A stretch of 64,000 nt of DNA from an uncultured Bacteroidales bacterium (GCA_900316305.1 ONCM01000002.1:101967-165966), one strand, 5' to 3'; positions 18,093-26,715 are shown, counted from the first letter of the stretch. A program made the numbers and translations. The notes: generated by a model not told the origin, from the sequence alone.

Positions 18093-18902
18093 ATGGCATA
18101 AATTAAAGTACAAGAAACGGAAGTGACAGTTGTCAAAGTCAACAATGAAGACTATTTCTGCTTGACGGATATGATAAAGGCTAAAGATGGCGATTTCTTC
18201 GTTACGGACTGACTCAGAAACCGCAATACACTTGAGTACATAGGCGTTTGGGAACATGTGTATAACCCTCATTTTAATTATGGCGAATTCGACTTAATTA
18301 AAAGCCGTTCGGGTTTGAATAGTTTCAAAATCAGCGTGAAAGAGTTCGTTACTCGCACAAACGCAATTGGTCTGCAAGCGAAAGCGGGACGTTATGGTGG
18401 CACATACGCCCATAAAGATATCGCTTTTGAGTTTGCCATGTGGATAAGTCCGGAATTTAAGATTTACATAGTCAAAGAGTTCCAACGTCTGAAAGAGGCA
18501 GAGCAAAAGCAATTGGGATGGAGTGTTAAACGCGAACTGGCGAAGATCAACTATCGTATCCATACCAGTGCCATTAAGCAGCATTTGATTCCCAAAGAAC
18601 TCACTCTTGAGCAGAAATCCTTCGTGTATGCCGACGAAGCGGATTTGCTGAATGTGGCGATGTTCGGGATGACCGCCAAGGAGTGGCGCGAGGAAAATCC
18701 CGAGTTGAAGGGAAACATTCGCGATTATGCCACAATGAACCAGTTGATATGCCTCTCCAATTTGGAGAACCTGAACGCCGTGTTCATAAACGAAGGGCTC
18801 CCCCAAAGGGAACGTTTGGAAAAGTTGAACCTGATTGCCATTCAGCAAATGAAGGTGCTGGAGAATTATGGGAATCATAGGATGTTGTCTGATAACGGCT
18901 GA
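18093..18902 (+). pseudogene. KilA-N domain protein broken by two nonsense codons
   Basis: The frame starts ATG GCA at 18093 and meets TAA at 18099, where related proteins have a Lys (MAKIKVQE). It then continues as KVNNEDYFCLTDMIKAKDG to a TGA at 18210, in place of Trp before LRNRNTLEYIG. After that it is open to 18902, from NPHFNYGEFDLIKS through TNAIGLQAKAGRYGGTYAHK to the end. Both stops are single-base changes in one unbroken frame, so about 267 residues would be restored. The KilA-N domain binds DNA and is common in phage and mobile regulators. A shortened product from the GTG at 18258 would lack the start of the domain. Probably inactive. Confidence 0.82.
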
Positions 18903-19351
18903 CGGGTGTTGTGTCGCATCTCCACCATTCGCCGCAGGCGAACTCCGGAGAAAATCGCAAAACATTTGCAAGTGACCGTTCACCAGTGTTGCGATTTCAA
19001 CTGACACCCCCAATCCGCCCCAGGCCGATATTTTCAACTCTAACCTAACGCTAACCTAACTCTGACTTTTCGCTAAGGTGCCAATCACGCAAATGTTTCG
19101 ATCTTGAACTCGTAAGAGCACGCAACCACCCGATTGGAAATCAACCAGTTGTCCAAAAATATCTTATATATAAGTATCTTTTTTTGGCGCGTGCCCGAAT
19201 CTGTTGTATTTTTGCCATCGAAATCACGAACGAAAATCGTGAAGCGTTTAGGATGAAATTGATTATAAAAACCAAAGCGGTGCAGATTGGCAACCAGGTG
19301 TGGGTGAAAAAAATTGTGTATTTTTGCCAACTCATTTTTTTAACATAGAAT
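18903..19351. other. Intergenic region with repeats and two promoter-like sites
   Basis: It contains the third TTCGCCGCAGGCGAA hairpin (18928-18942), an imperfect copy of the 17193-17232 repeat (about 18952-18985), a short run of CTAACCTAA-like words (about 19037-19060), and TATTTTTG elements at 19207-19214 and 19319-19326. The second is 25 bases before the start at 19352. A 31-residue frame from 19253 (MKLIIKTKAVQIG) lies between them; I cannot support it as a gene. Confidence 0.5.
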
Positions 19352-20188
19352 ATGAAAAGACTGCTATTTGTGTTGATTTTGTTGTGCGTGTGCGCCATCC
19401 CCGCTTTTGCGCAGAAGGACACCACGACGGTTATCTCCTTCAATATCAGGTATAACAATCCCAATGACGGCGACAATATTTGGGAAAACCGCAGAACCAG
19501 TTGCGTCAAAATGGTGAAGATGGAGAAGCCCGACTTCCTCTGCGTGCAAGAGGCTTATTTCGTGCAGCTAGATTATTTCCTCCAGAATCTGCCTGATTAC
19601 CAATCTATTGGTTTGGGTCGCGATGACGGCAAGCAGGGTGGGGAACACATGGCCATCCTTTACCGCAAGGATCGTTACGAGGTGGTGGAGCATGGAGACT
19701 TCTGGCTGAGCGAGACACCGGATGTCTGCTCGCGTGGCTGGGATGCTGCCTGCCACCGCATTGTGACGTGGGGCTATTTCCGAGACAAACAGACGGGTAA
19801 GCATGTCTATTGCTTCAACACGCATCTCGATCATGTGGGCGAGGTAGCCCGCCGCGAGTCGGTGAAGCTTATCACCCAGCGAATCAAGAGCATCGTCAAG
19901 GACAAAAAAGCCTCGATATTTCTCACCGGCGACTTCAACTCCGACATCAACAGCGATATTTTTGACCCGCTGAAGAAGGTGCTGAAGCAGGCCCGCAAGG
20001 ACGCGCCCGTCACCGACAGCAAGGGTACCTATAACGGATGGGGCAACGCTCCGAACAACGTCGTCATCGACCACATCTTCTACAAGAATGCCAAACCGGT
20101 GCTATTCAAGACGTTGAACGAGGACATATACGGTCGTTGGCTTATTTCGGACCATTATCCGATTAAGGGAGTGTTCCTTCAATTATGA
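19352..20188 (+). CDS. Secreted endonuclease/exonuclease/phosphatase family protein
   Basis: A 278-residue protein with signal peptide MKRLLFVLILLCVCAIPAFA. The EEP fold is clear: SFNIRYNN (Asn ligand), a Glu in VQEAYF, FNTHLDHVGEVARRES, TGDFNSD and a final SDHYPI with the catalytic Asp and His. Such exported proteins act on nucleic acids or phosphoesters such as sphingomyelin or inositol phosphates; the substrate cannot be told from sequence. The promoter is at 19319. The stop codon lies inside a heptamer repeat array that begins at 20181. Confidence 0.88.
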   Translation: MKRLLFVLILLCVCAIPAFAQKDTTTVISFNIRYNNPNDGDNIWENRRTSCVKMVKMEKPDFLCVQEAYFVQLDYFLQNLPDYQSIGLGRDDGKQGGEHMAILYRKDRYEVVEHGDFWLSETPDVCSRGWDAACHRIVTWGYFRDKQTGKHVYCFNTHLDHVGEVARRESVKLITQRIKSIVKDKKASIFLTGDFNSDINSDIFDPLKKVLKQARKDAPVTDSKGTYNGWGNAPNNVVIDHIFYKNAKPVLFKTLNEDIYGRWLISDHYPIKGVFLQL

Positions 20189-20229
20189 ATTATGAATTAT
20201 GAATGAAGAATGTAGAATGTAGAATGGGT
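20181..20229. repeat. Heptamer array (AATTATG/AATGTAG family)
   Basis: Seven consecutive 7-base units: AATTATG three times, AATGAAG, AATGTAG twice and AATGGGT. The TGA stop of the upstream gene (20186-20188) lies in the array. Confidence 0.85.
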
Positions 20230-20305
20230 GTAGTAAAATCATAATTGTTGCGTCTAATGGAAAATTAGTTTCAGGTTCAGGTTTCAAGTCAGTTGCTACT
20301 ATAGC

Positions 20306-20347
20306 CTATTGTCTATTGCCTAGTGCCTGTTGCCTAATGCCTTATAA
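20306..20347. repeat. Heptamer array (CTATTGC family)
   Basis: Six 7-base units: CTATTGT, CTATTGC, CTAGTGC, CTGTTGC, CTAATGC, CTTATAA. A different word from the array 80 bases upstream. Confidence 0.75.
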
Positions 20348-20381
20348 CGAAAAACTCAAAGCTTTCAAATAATCAAATAAT

Positions 20382-21197
20382 ATGGAACAAGAAAAAAAAT
20401 TCAACAGTCAGAATGCCAGTAAAATGGCAGTAAAATGGACCGTGCGGGGTGTCGTCATCTTCTTCGCCCTCATGGTCGTGTTCTCCTCGTTTTATACCGT
20501 GAAATCCACGGAGCGGGGCGTGCTCTCCACGTTCGGGCGGATTCAGGATCGCGTGATCGGTGACGGTCTGCATTTCAAGATCCCCTTCATCCAGACGGTG
20601 AAGCACGTGAACATCCAGCAAAAGAAGTTCGATGGCAAGGAGAACAGCTACACCCGTGACGTGCAGACGTCGGAGGTGGAGTACACCATCAACTACGACT
20701 TGGTGAAGGACAATGTCGCCAAGCTGATGAAGAATGTGGGCGAGGACTACCACAACCGCATTGTGGTGCCCTACGTGCGGAGTGCGCTGAAGGAGAGTTT
20801 CGGTAACTTCGCGGCCACGCACATCGTGGAGAACCGCGACAAGGTGCGTCGGCAGATTGAGGACAAGCTTCGTGAGACGCTGAGCAAGGAGTATTTCGCG
20901 AACATCCACTTCCAGTTGGTGAACATCGACTTCGACGACCAGTTTGAGACGGCCATCAAGGAGAAGCAGGTGGCTGAGCAGAACGCCCTGAAGGCCAAGA
21001 ATGTGACCGTCCAGATTGAAGAGCAGGCCAAGCAGACGCGCATCAAGGCGGAGGCAGAGGCTGAAGCTATGCGCATCAAGGCCACCGCGTTGGAGCGCAA
21101 CCAGAAGCTTGTGGAGTACGAGGCCGTGCAAAAGTGGAACGGCGAGCTCCCGCAGTACTTGGGTAGCGGCGCGGTGCCCTTCTTGAACTTGAAATAG
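20382..21197 (+). CDS. SPFH/prohibitin-family membrane protein
   Basis: A 271-residue protein with one membrane helix near residues 22-42 (GVVIFFALMVVFSSFY), then an SPFH domain beginning TVKSTERGVLSTFGR and a charged coiled coil (KEKQVAEQNALKAK, AEAEAEAMRIKA). Such proteins form large membrane rings and often restrain FtsH-type proteases or organise membrane domains. It is closest in layout to prohibitin rather than to a paired HflK/HflC set, since no partner gene adjoins. A strong terminator follows. Confidence 0.88.
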   Translation: MEQEKKFNSQNASKMAVKWTVRGVVIFFALMVVFSSFYTVKSTERGVLSTFGRIQDRVIGDGLHFKIPFIQTVKHVNIQQKKFDGKENSYTRDVQTSEVEYTINYDLVKDNVAKLMKNVGEDYHNRIVVPYVRSALKESFGNFAATHIVENRDKVRRQIEDKLRETLSKEYFANIHFQLVNIDFDDQFETAIKEKQVAEQNALKAKNVTVQIEEQAKQTRIKAEAEAEAMRIKATALERNQKLVEYEAVQKWNGELPQYLGSGAVPFLNLK

Positions 21198-21222
21198 GGT
21201 AGGAAAACGCAAACATTCAATG

Positions 21223-21261
21223 AAAAATCCCGCAATGTGGCGAACACGTTGCGGGATTTTT
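21223..21261 (+). terminator. Intrinsic terminator after the SPFH gene
   Basis: A 13-bp perfect stem (AAAAATCCCGCAA and TTGCGGGATTTTT) with a 13-base loop, ending in T residues. It is near-symmetrical and could also end transcription of the opposing tRNA. Confidence 0.85.
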
Positions 21262-21263
21262 GT

Positions 21264-21353
21264 TGGCGGAAAGTACAGGATTCGAACCTGTGAGAGCTTT
21301 TACACCCTGGCGGTTTTCGAAACCGCTGCCTTCAGCCGCTCGGCCAACTTTCC
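21264..21353 (-). tRNA. tRNA-Ser (anticodon CGA)
   Basis: On the minus strand the acceptor arms GGAAAGT and ACTTTCC pair. The anticodon loop TTCGAAA sits on a GCGGT/ACCGC stem, giving CGA. A long variable arm follows, as expected for tRNA-Ser, and the T loop reads TTCGAAT. CCA is encoded (plus-strand 21264-21266). Confidence 0.93.
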
Positions 21354-21426
21354 TTCCTCAAAAAGAGTGCGCAAAAATACAATTTTTTCGATAACAACGG
21401 ACAGTGGTGTCTCGTTTTTTTGTAGG

Positions 21427-22221
21427 TTAGTTCACTTTTGTCATGCTGAAGGTGGCGGTGTAAGTCGAGCCGTCTTCGCGTTCGCGCAGCGCCGTCCAAC
21501 TCATCACGCCGTTTTGGATAGAGGCAATCTCCCACCATTCGCGGTTCTCCAACTGACCATCACCGTTGTTCATCCAACGTGTGCAAAGCAGGTTGCCGTC
21601 CACGAAATACTCGGCAAAGGCATTCACGTCGTCCACCCATTGGCCTTCTTCCGTCTGGCGATAATAGATGTAGGTGCCGTCGGTCTTGTACTCCCAGCGA
21701 TGGAGCTCGCCGTCGTCAAATTCGGAGCCTTCCTGACTGGAAATGCGGCCTTCCCAGGTGCCGATAATGTCGTTTTTGTAATCAACAGTGACGCGTTTCA
21801 GGATAACGTCTTCTTCAGGATAATTGAATGATGCGTTCCCATTCGTGAGTATAGATACCTTGAGGTGGCATGACATCTCTTTGTCAGTAATGGAATTGAC
21901 CATGTACTTGCATACAATGGATTTGAAATCGTTGAATTTTCCGGTGACTGTCACAACGTTGTCGTCAATCTGGACATCACATTCCAAATAGTTGTTCCAT
22001 TTGTATTCCGTCTGTGTGTAATCAACTCTTGATGAGCTAAGGATTGCTTTTGTGTCGGAAATGAAGGTGATAACCGTTTTTTCGTTGGTCAACGCAGACC
22101 TGCCGTCTATTTCAGCCTGCATCCATTTGCCAATCAATTTGTCAGACAGTTTGTCCTTGTCCTTGTTGCATCCGCAGAGGACGATGGCCGCAACGGCCAG
22201 CATTAAAAATACTTTTTTCAT
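21427..22221 (-). CDS. Lipoprotein, lipocalin-like, unknown function
   Basis: Starting at the ATG read from 22221 (MKKVFLMLAVAAIVLCGC), the product has a lipoprotein signal with Cys at the lipobox LCGC. An in-frame ATG at 22230 is an alternative; the longer open frame upstream is not used because a promoter element (TACTTTTG at 22244-22251) lies within it. Two similar halves contain beta-rich segments around LIGKWMQAEIDGR and IIGTWEGRISSQEG, the pattern of lipocalin-like Bacteroidota lipoproteins. Probably anchored in the outer membrane. No substrate can be assigned. Confidence 0.75.
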   Translation of the reverse strand: MKKVFLMLAVAAIVLCGCNKDKDKLSDKLIGKWMQAEIDGRSALTNEKTVITFISDTKAILSSSRVDYTQTEYKWNNYLECDVQIDDNVVTVTGKFNDFKSIVCKYMVNSITDKEMSCHLKVSILTNGNASFNYPEEDVILKRVTVDYKNDIIGTWEGRISSQEGSEFDDGELHRWEYKTDGTYIYYRQTEEGQWVDDVNAFAEYFVDGNLLCTRWMNNGDGQLENREWWEIASIQNGVMSWTALREREDGSTYTATFSMTKVN

Positions 22222-22243
22222 AATGGGCATAATTTTATGACTG

Positions 22244-22251
22244 CAAAAGTA
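22244..22251 (-). promoter_or_regulatory. Promoter -7 element for the lipoprotein gene
   Basis: TACTTTTG on the minus strand, 23 bases before the start at 22221. It decides against the longer upstream frame. Confidence 0.55.
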
Positions 22252-22282
22252 CAAAAAATAATTATGGGAATCTCTGTTTATA

Positions 22283-22736
22283 TCATTTCCGTTTCTTGAC
22301 TTTGAGTTTCGGGGTGGTGACCTTCCCCCCGTCTTGCACGCAGCGCACGCTGTAGCCGTTATACACTTTCCCGAAGCAGACGTACGGGCAGGTGCCACCC
22401 GTCGGGACAGACCCCCTGCACACTTGCTGTGGTCTTTCCCGTATCGTGCACCGCCGCTGTCCAGGTGTAGAGCAGCCCATACTTCCTTACGGAGTCCCGG
22501 CTGTTGCCGTAGTCGAAATAGCAGGCAACGGTCGTGTCCTTGTCTGCTACCTCACTCATCACAATCGGGCTTCCGTCAGCGTAATGGGTTGTCCGCAGGT
22601 TCTCCGCCATCCATCGCATCCCGTTGATTTTCAGTGTGCGGTAGCGGTTCCCGTCGCAGTCGCGCACGGTGACGCACGCGGGGAGCAGGAGCGCCAGTGC
22701 GCTGAATAGGGCGAAAAGTTTTGCGGTGGGGCTCAT
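22283..22736 (-). pseudogene. Internally deleted Fib_succ_major-type lipoprotein
   Basis: From 22736 the frame encodes a lipoprotein signal (ALALLLPACVTV) and a domain of the Fibrobacter succinogenes paralogous family (DGNRYRTLKINGMRWMAENL, then QGVCPDGWHLP). At about 22390 the frame is lost and stops at 22359. The family C-terminus appears immediately in another frame (FGKVYNGYSVRCVQDGG, ending at 22283). The segment that normally lies between GWHLP and the final YSVRCV is missing, so this is a deletion with frameshift. A promoter element (TATTTTTG, 22759-22766) still precedes it. Confidence 0.75.
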
Positions 22737-22806
22737 TACGGAAGATGTTTTTCGTTGGCAAAAATACTATTATTTTACAAAAGTGATGAAGTAATAAAAA
22801 AAATTG

Positions 22807-22814
22807 TATCTTTG
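22807..22814 (+). promoter_or_regulatory. Promoter of the NYN remnant
   Basis: TATCTTTG on the plus strand, 76 bases before the ATG at 22890. Confidence 0.5.
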
Positions 22815-22851
22815 CCGCCGAATCCCCCTTAGGTGGAATATACTAAGGCTC

Positions 22852-22879
22852 GCCCACTCCCAATAAGTGGGCTTATTTT
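22852..22879 (+). other. Leader hairpin before the NYN remnant
   Basis: GCCCACT and AGTGGGC form a 7-bp stem with loop CCCAATA, followed by TTATTTTTT. It could be a terminator or attenuator between the promoter at 22807 and the remnant. Confidence 0.5.
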
Positions 22880-22889
22880 TTGAAAAACA

Positions 22890-23119
22890 ATGAAAACAAT
22901 GGATAAACAGAAAGTTATTGTCTATGTTGATGGGTTTAACAATTCCATCGTTCCAACAGCTTGAGTGGTATCAGCACATCAAGAGTGATCAACCTAGAAC
23001 GTTATGAATCAAGATTCCGCCAGTGCATCTTGCCAGATGTTGTGCATCTCAAGTCTGCTGATTTTGATTTGGCAATTCCTGACAAGTGGAAAGCCTACCA
23101 GAACAGGCAAAACATTTGA
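22890..23119 (+). pseudogene. Remnant of a NYN-domain (PIN-like) protein
   Basis: ATG at 22890 opens MKTMDKQKVIVYVDGFN, the first strand and Asp of a NYN ribonuclease domain, but the frame ends at TGA 22962-22964. In another frame the sequence continues QLEWYQHIKSDQPRTL and, after a further shift, YESRFRQCILPDVVHLKSAD to DKWKAYQNRQNI with a stop at 23117. The middle of the domain is deleted and at least two frame changes are present. Not functional. Confidence 0.65.
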
Positions 23120-23126
23120 TTATCTT

Positions 23127-24125
23127 TTATCTCGCATTCTCCTCTATCCACTTCCCGATTTCCGATTCCGAAAGGCCGCCGCCCTCAAAGCGGTTGATCT
23201 CCACGCCGTCTTTCAGCAAAACGACGGTCGGCACTACTTTTACGCCAAAGCGGTTTGCAGTCACGGGAGACTCGTCAATGTCGATTTTGAAAAAGGAAAC
23301 CGTCTTGCGGTGCTGGCGAGCAAGGTTCTCCAAGCGCGGTTCCAGCAGCCGGCACGGGCCGCACCATCTTGCCCCGAAATCCAACAGCACATAGCCCTTT
23401 TTCACCTTCTTGTCGAAAACCTCATCGGAAATCTTTTCCATATACTTTCCCTCTTTTTGGGTGAGCATCTCGTTGATTTTCAAGCTGTCGCATTCACGAT
23501 AGACAATGTTGCCCTCCTCGTCCAGAGTGATGACAATGGCCTTCTCCTCGTCGGGAAGGGCGAACAGCGCCATATCCACATCTCCGTAGCGCAAGTCCTG
23601 TAACTCCTTGTAGGTGCGCATCCTTATCCCTTTCATCGTCAGCTCGGATTCCGATTTCACCACGAGCCCATATTGAAGGTCTGCGAAAACCCCATAATTG
23701 AAAGGTATCTTGAAAGAGGTGTCGATCCAAACGGTGCTTTTCCCTTGCATCATTTCCGTTTCAATCTCGTATTCCACCCGGAGACAGGAGTATCCGTTGA
23801 CGGGAACAAGGGTGTCAGAAAACAGCAGTGGCGTGTCGTCGGAGCTTTTTTCCATCGTCTTTCTGGTGACAATCGGAGTTCCCATCATGGATTGGATACT
23901 CACAAGCTCTTGAGAATCATCCCTATAGATGATTTTTGATTTTATATCGGGCATGTCAGACACGACATTATCCCCTTTATAATATTCCACAAACTTCGAT
24001 TCAGAGGCCATCCCTCCCGACGTTTTTTGCACGTATGTCAGCCGGCCCTCAAACAACGGTTGGGCGGAGATGCTGTTGAGGGCGATGACGGTTAATAGGA
24101 GGAACGAAAGGGTGAGGTGTTTCAT
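23127..24125 (-). CDS. Secreted protein with C-terminal thioredoxin domain
   Basis: A 332-residue exported protein with signal peptide MKHLTLSFLLLTVIALNSISA. Residues 25-220 form a beta-rich domain of the GLPGLI/DUF4412 kind (LFEGRLTYVQKT, a C-S-x-V-W-I-D stretch near WIDTSFKIPF). Residues 225-332 are a thioredoxin fold with WCGPC (W254, C255, C258) and the cis-Pro in VVPTVVLL. It probably reduces or isomerises disulfides in the periplasm, the N-terminal part perhaps recruiting substrate. It is isolated between a pseudogene and pepD. Confidence 0.82.
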   Translation of the reverse strand: MKHLTLSFLLLTVIALNSISAQPLFEGRLTYVQKTSGGMASESKFVEYYKGDNVVSDMPDIKSKIIYRDDSQELVSIQSMMGTPIVTRKTMEKSSDDTPLLFSDTLVPVNGYSCLRVEYEIETEMMQGKSTVWIDTSFKIPFNYGVFADLQYGLVVKSESELTMKGIRMRTYKELQDLRYGDVDMALFALPDEEKAIVITLDEEGNIVYRECDSLKINEMLTQKEGKYMEKISDEVFDKKVKKGYVLLDFGARWCGPCRLLEPRLENLARQHRKTVSFFKIDIDESPVTANRFGVKVVPTVVLLKDGVEINRFEGGGLSESEIGKWIEENAR

Positions 24126-24394
24126 AAGATCTTACATTTAATTTTAAATGTGATTCCTCTTTGCAATACCTTTGACAATAAAGCTGATGACCAATATGAG
24201 AACGATGAGGATCAGACCCAAGAATAAGTAAAACAATGTAAATAATTGTACTCCACATAAATGTTATTTTTTAATATCTATTTTTACTCTTTCAGCAACT
24301 CGTCAATTCACGACTTTGGATGTCAGCTTTTTTAAACGCCGTAGAGACGCGCCATGGCGCGTCTCTACAACGATTATAAACGGATATTCCGTGA
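24126..24394. other. Intergenic region with a 28-bp palindrome
   Basis: On the minus strand a short hydrophobic frame (LFYLFLGLILIVLILVISFIV, with KGIAKRNHI after it) ends at about 24148 but has no good start codon. The palindrome at 24341-24368 is the clearest element. Confidence 0.4.
24341..24368. repeat. 28-bp palindrome, GTAGAGACG family, copy 1
   Basis: GTAGAGACGC...GCGTCTCTAC with a CCATGG-centred core; a perfect palindrome downstream of pepD. Relatives lie at 41484, 57966, 58012 and 58072. Confidence 0.85.
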
Positions 24395-25849
24395 TTATTG
24401 CACGTTCTTCAGCACCTCCACGAGGAAATCGTAGAATTTGCCGACGCTCTCGATGTTGACGCGCTCGACGGGGGAGTGCGGGTGCTCGATGGTCGGGCCG
24501 AAGGAGACCATATCCCAATCAGGATAGCAGACGCCGAAGAGACCGCATTCCAGACCGGCGTGGATGGCCATCACCTTGGGATCGTTGCCGAATTTCTCCT
24601 TATAGACCTTCATGCAGGTGTTCATGATGGGGCTCTTCATGTTGGGGTTCCAACCGGGATAGGCGCCGGTGAGCTCGATGCCGCAGTCGGCCAGCTCGGC
24701 GATGGCAACCATCTTCTCGCCCAGAGCTTCTTTCGCACTGTTCACGCTGCTGCGCATCAGGCACTTGGCGCTCATCTCACCGTTCTCGGCGACGAAGTTG
24801 GCGAGGCTGTTGGAGGTCTCCACCAAGCCGGGCATGGAGTCGCTCATGCGCTGCACACCGTTCGGGATGGCGTAGATCATGTTCAGGAACTGGTTCAAAG
24901 CCTTGGGCTCGATAACCTGTGCGGGAGCGTCCACAGCGGTCACGGTGAGGCTGAGACCTTCCTCAGTGAGGGCGAACTCGTTCTTCACCATAGCTTCGAA
25001 TTCCTTGGCAAATGCCTCGAATTCAGCGGCTTTTGCGGCGGGAACGGTCAGGATGGCTGTAGCCTCGCGCGGGATGGCGTTGCGCAGACCGCCGCCGTTG
25101 ATGCAAGCGACGCAGCCGCCGAAGTTGCGGACGACTTTCTGCAGGAAGCGGGTGGCAATCTTGTTGGCGTTGGCGCGACCGAGGTTAATGTCCATGCCGG
25201 AGTGACCGCCGTGCAGACCGGTGACGAAGAGTTTGTAGCCCTTCATGCCAGCGGGCGTGGCAACGGTGGTGTATTTGCGGTTGAAGTTGGCGTCCAGACC
25301 GCCGGCGCACCCCACATACATTTCGCCCTCGGTTTCAGAGTCGAGGTTGATGAGGATTTTGCCCTTCACGAAGCCGGGTTTCAAACCGAAAGCGCCGGTC
25401 ATGCCGGTCTCTTCGTCGATGGTGACGAGCACCTCGATGGGACCGTGTTGGCAGTTGGGGTCGGTGATGGCGGCCAATGCGGCAGCCACGCCGATGCCGT
25501 CGTCAGCGCCCAGAGTGGTCTTGTTGGCGCGCACCCAGCCGTTGTCGATGATGGGCTCGATGGGGTCGGTGAGGAAGTCGTGTTTCTTGTCGCTGTCGGC
25601 TTGCGGCACCATGTCGCAGTGCGCTTGCAGCACCACGGGGGTGCGGTTCTCGAAGCCGGGCGTGGCGGGAACGGTGAACAGCAGGTTGCCGGTCTCGTCT
25701 TGCACGACGGGAATGTTGTTCTCTTTTGCCCATTCCTTGTACCATTTCACCACGGCGGTTTCATGTTTGGAAGGGTGGGGGGCGTCACAAATGTGTCCGA
25801 AGATGTCCCATAATCCTTTGGGATACAGATTCAAAAGTTCTTGATTCAT
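24395..25849 (-). CDS. pepD: Cytosolic Xaa-His (beta-Ala-His) dipeptidase
   Basis: M20-family aminoacyl-histidine dipeptidase; it hydrolyses dipeptides such as carnosine and others with broad specificity. At 484 residues it has normal length. Metal and catalytic motifs are in order: LQAHCDMVPQ (first His and Asp), GADDGIGVA (bridging Asp), DEETGMTGA (catalytic Glu and ligand), NLDSE, and a late His near ATIEHPHSPVE-like sequence (TIEHPHSPVERV). No signal peptide. A promoter (TATCTTTG, minus strand, 25900-25907) lies 51 bases upstream and is back-to-back with the promoter of the next gene. Confidence 0.95.
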   Translation of the reverse strand: MNQELLNLYPKGLWDIFGHICDAPHPSKHETAVVKWYKEWAKENNIPVVQDETGNLLFTVPATPGFENRTPVVLQAHCDMVPQADSDKKHDFLTDPIEPIIDNGWVRANKTTLGADDGIGVAAALAAITDPNCQHGPIEVLVTIDEETGMTGAFGLKPGFVKGKILINLDSETEGEMYVGCAGGLDANFNRKYTTVATPAGMKGYKLFVTGLHGGHSGMDINLGRANANKIATRFLQKVVRNFGGCVACINGGGLRNAIPREATAILTVPAAKAAEFEAFAKEFEAMVKNEFALTEEGLSLTVTAVDAPAQVIEPKALNQFLNMIYAIPNGVQRMSDSMPGLVETSNSLANFVAENGEMSAKCLMRSSVNSAKEALGEKMVAIAELADCGIELTGAYPGWNPNMKSPIMNTCMKVYKEKFGNDPKVMAIHAGLECGLFGVCYPDWDMVSFGPTIEHPHSPVERVNIESVGKFYDFLVEVLKNVQ

Positions 25850-25899
25850 TACTTTAATATTTTATGTTTGAAATAAGATTTCGCATTTAAAATGCCGCG

Positions 25900-25907
25900 C
25901 AAAGATA
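25900..25907 (-). promoter_or_regulatory. pepD promoter -7 element
   Basis: TATCTTTG on the minus strand; part of a divergent pair with 25934-25941. Confidence 0.65.
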
Positions 25908-25933
25908 CGATTTTTTTTGCCCGAAAAAAAATG

Positions 25934-25941
25934 TATCTTTG
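25934..25941 (+). promoter_or_regulatory. Promoter of the 224-residue unknown gene
   Basis: TATCTTTG, 24 bases before ATG 25966. It excludes a longer frame that starts at 25939 inside the promoter. Confidence 0.65.
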
Positions 25942-25965
25942 CAGCTCAAATTTTTAACAAAAAAT

Positions 25966-26640
25966 ATGGACGATAATTTATGCAACCTCTTGATAACCAA
26001 GGGTGAACTAAAACAAAGCATTTTTGCGGTTACGCTGGAGACGATGCAGCTCTTCAAAGATGCCGCGAAAAGTTTCGAAGAGTATTATCGCGATACGTAT
26101 GCCGATGACCACGACAATATCCCGGTTCTCTTTACCAACAAAAATCAATACCAATTCATGCTCAAGTTCGGCGGCGATGTGCTGATTTTCCTGATGCACA
26201 CCAACGTTTTTGAGTTCTCGCGCGACCACGAAGTGATGCGCACTCCGTATATTAAGGAAGACCGTGACCGCTCCTATTGCGGTATGATTCAGATATTTAA
26301 CTTCCTCGGCGATTCGCTGAAGTATGACCGTGTCAACGACCTCGGTTACATGATCGGCCGTATCTTCATCAATAAGGAGGGACATTATTATATTGAAGGC
26401 AAACGTGAATTGGCGCAGGTCATCAACAATTTCAGCGCTAACGAAATCTCCCCCGAGGCGGTGAAGGAAATTCTCTTCTCGGCCATTCGATACACGCTGA
26501 ATTTTGATCTTTTGGTGCCGAATTATGAGGATATGAAGATCATTACGGTGAACGATATTCAGCAATTGGAAGAACAAACCAACCTTCTGAGAACTGGTAA
26601 ACGCCTGGGATTCAGGTTTGAACAAGATAAAACGGAGTAG
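25966..26640 (+). CDS. Conserved-looking cytosolic protein, unknown function
   Basis: A 224-residue soluble protein starting MDDNLCNLLITKGELKQSIF. It is acidic and rich in Phe and Tyr, without signal or membrane helix. Segments such as KNQYQFMLKFGGDVLIFLMHTN and GYMIGRIFINKEGHYYIEGK suggest a compact alpha/beta fold. I do not recognise a named family, though the sequence has the look of a Bacteroidota core protein. Own promoter at 25934; followed by tRNA-Glu. Confidence 0.75.
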   Translation: MDDNLCNLLITKGELKQSIFAVTLETMQLFKDAAKSFEEYYRDTYADDHDNIPVLFTNKNQYQFMLKFGGDVLIFLMHTNVFEFSRDHEVMRTPYIKEDRDRSYCGMIQIFNFLGDSLKYDRVNDLGYMIGRIFINKEGHYYIEGKRELAQVINNFSANEISPEAVKEILFSAIRYTLNFDLLVPNYEDMKIITVNDIQQLEEQTNLLRTGKRLGFRFEQDKTE

Positions 26641-26685
26641 AAAAATTTTTTCTTCGAAATCCGTCGGGTGATATTGAAAAAAGTG

Positions 26686-26693
26686 TATTTTTG
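26686..26693 (+). promoter_or_regulatory. Promoter of tRNA-Glu
   Basis: TATTTTTG, 22 bases before the mature tRNA start. Confidence 0.6.
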
Positions 26694-26715
26694 CACCGTC
26701 TTTTTGACACCCTAT

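Noticed and set aside
21264..22000. tRNA-Ser as the integration site of a genomic island
   Set aside because: No integrase and no duplicated tRNA end is visible in the window.
22222..22398. N-terminal extension of the lipoprotein gene up to 22398
   Set aside because: It reads through a promoter element and the end of the neighbouring pseudogene, and would bury the lipoprotein signal.
24398..25813. A 471-residue open frame antisense to pepD
   Set aside because: Low-complexity Gly/Val/Asp/His composition typical of the complement of a coding strand; pepD has all catalytic motifs.
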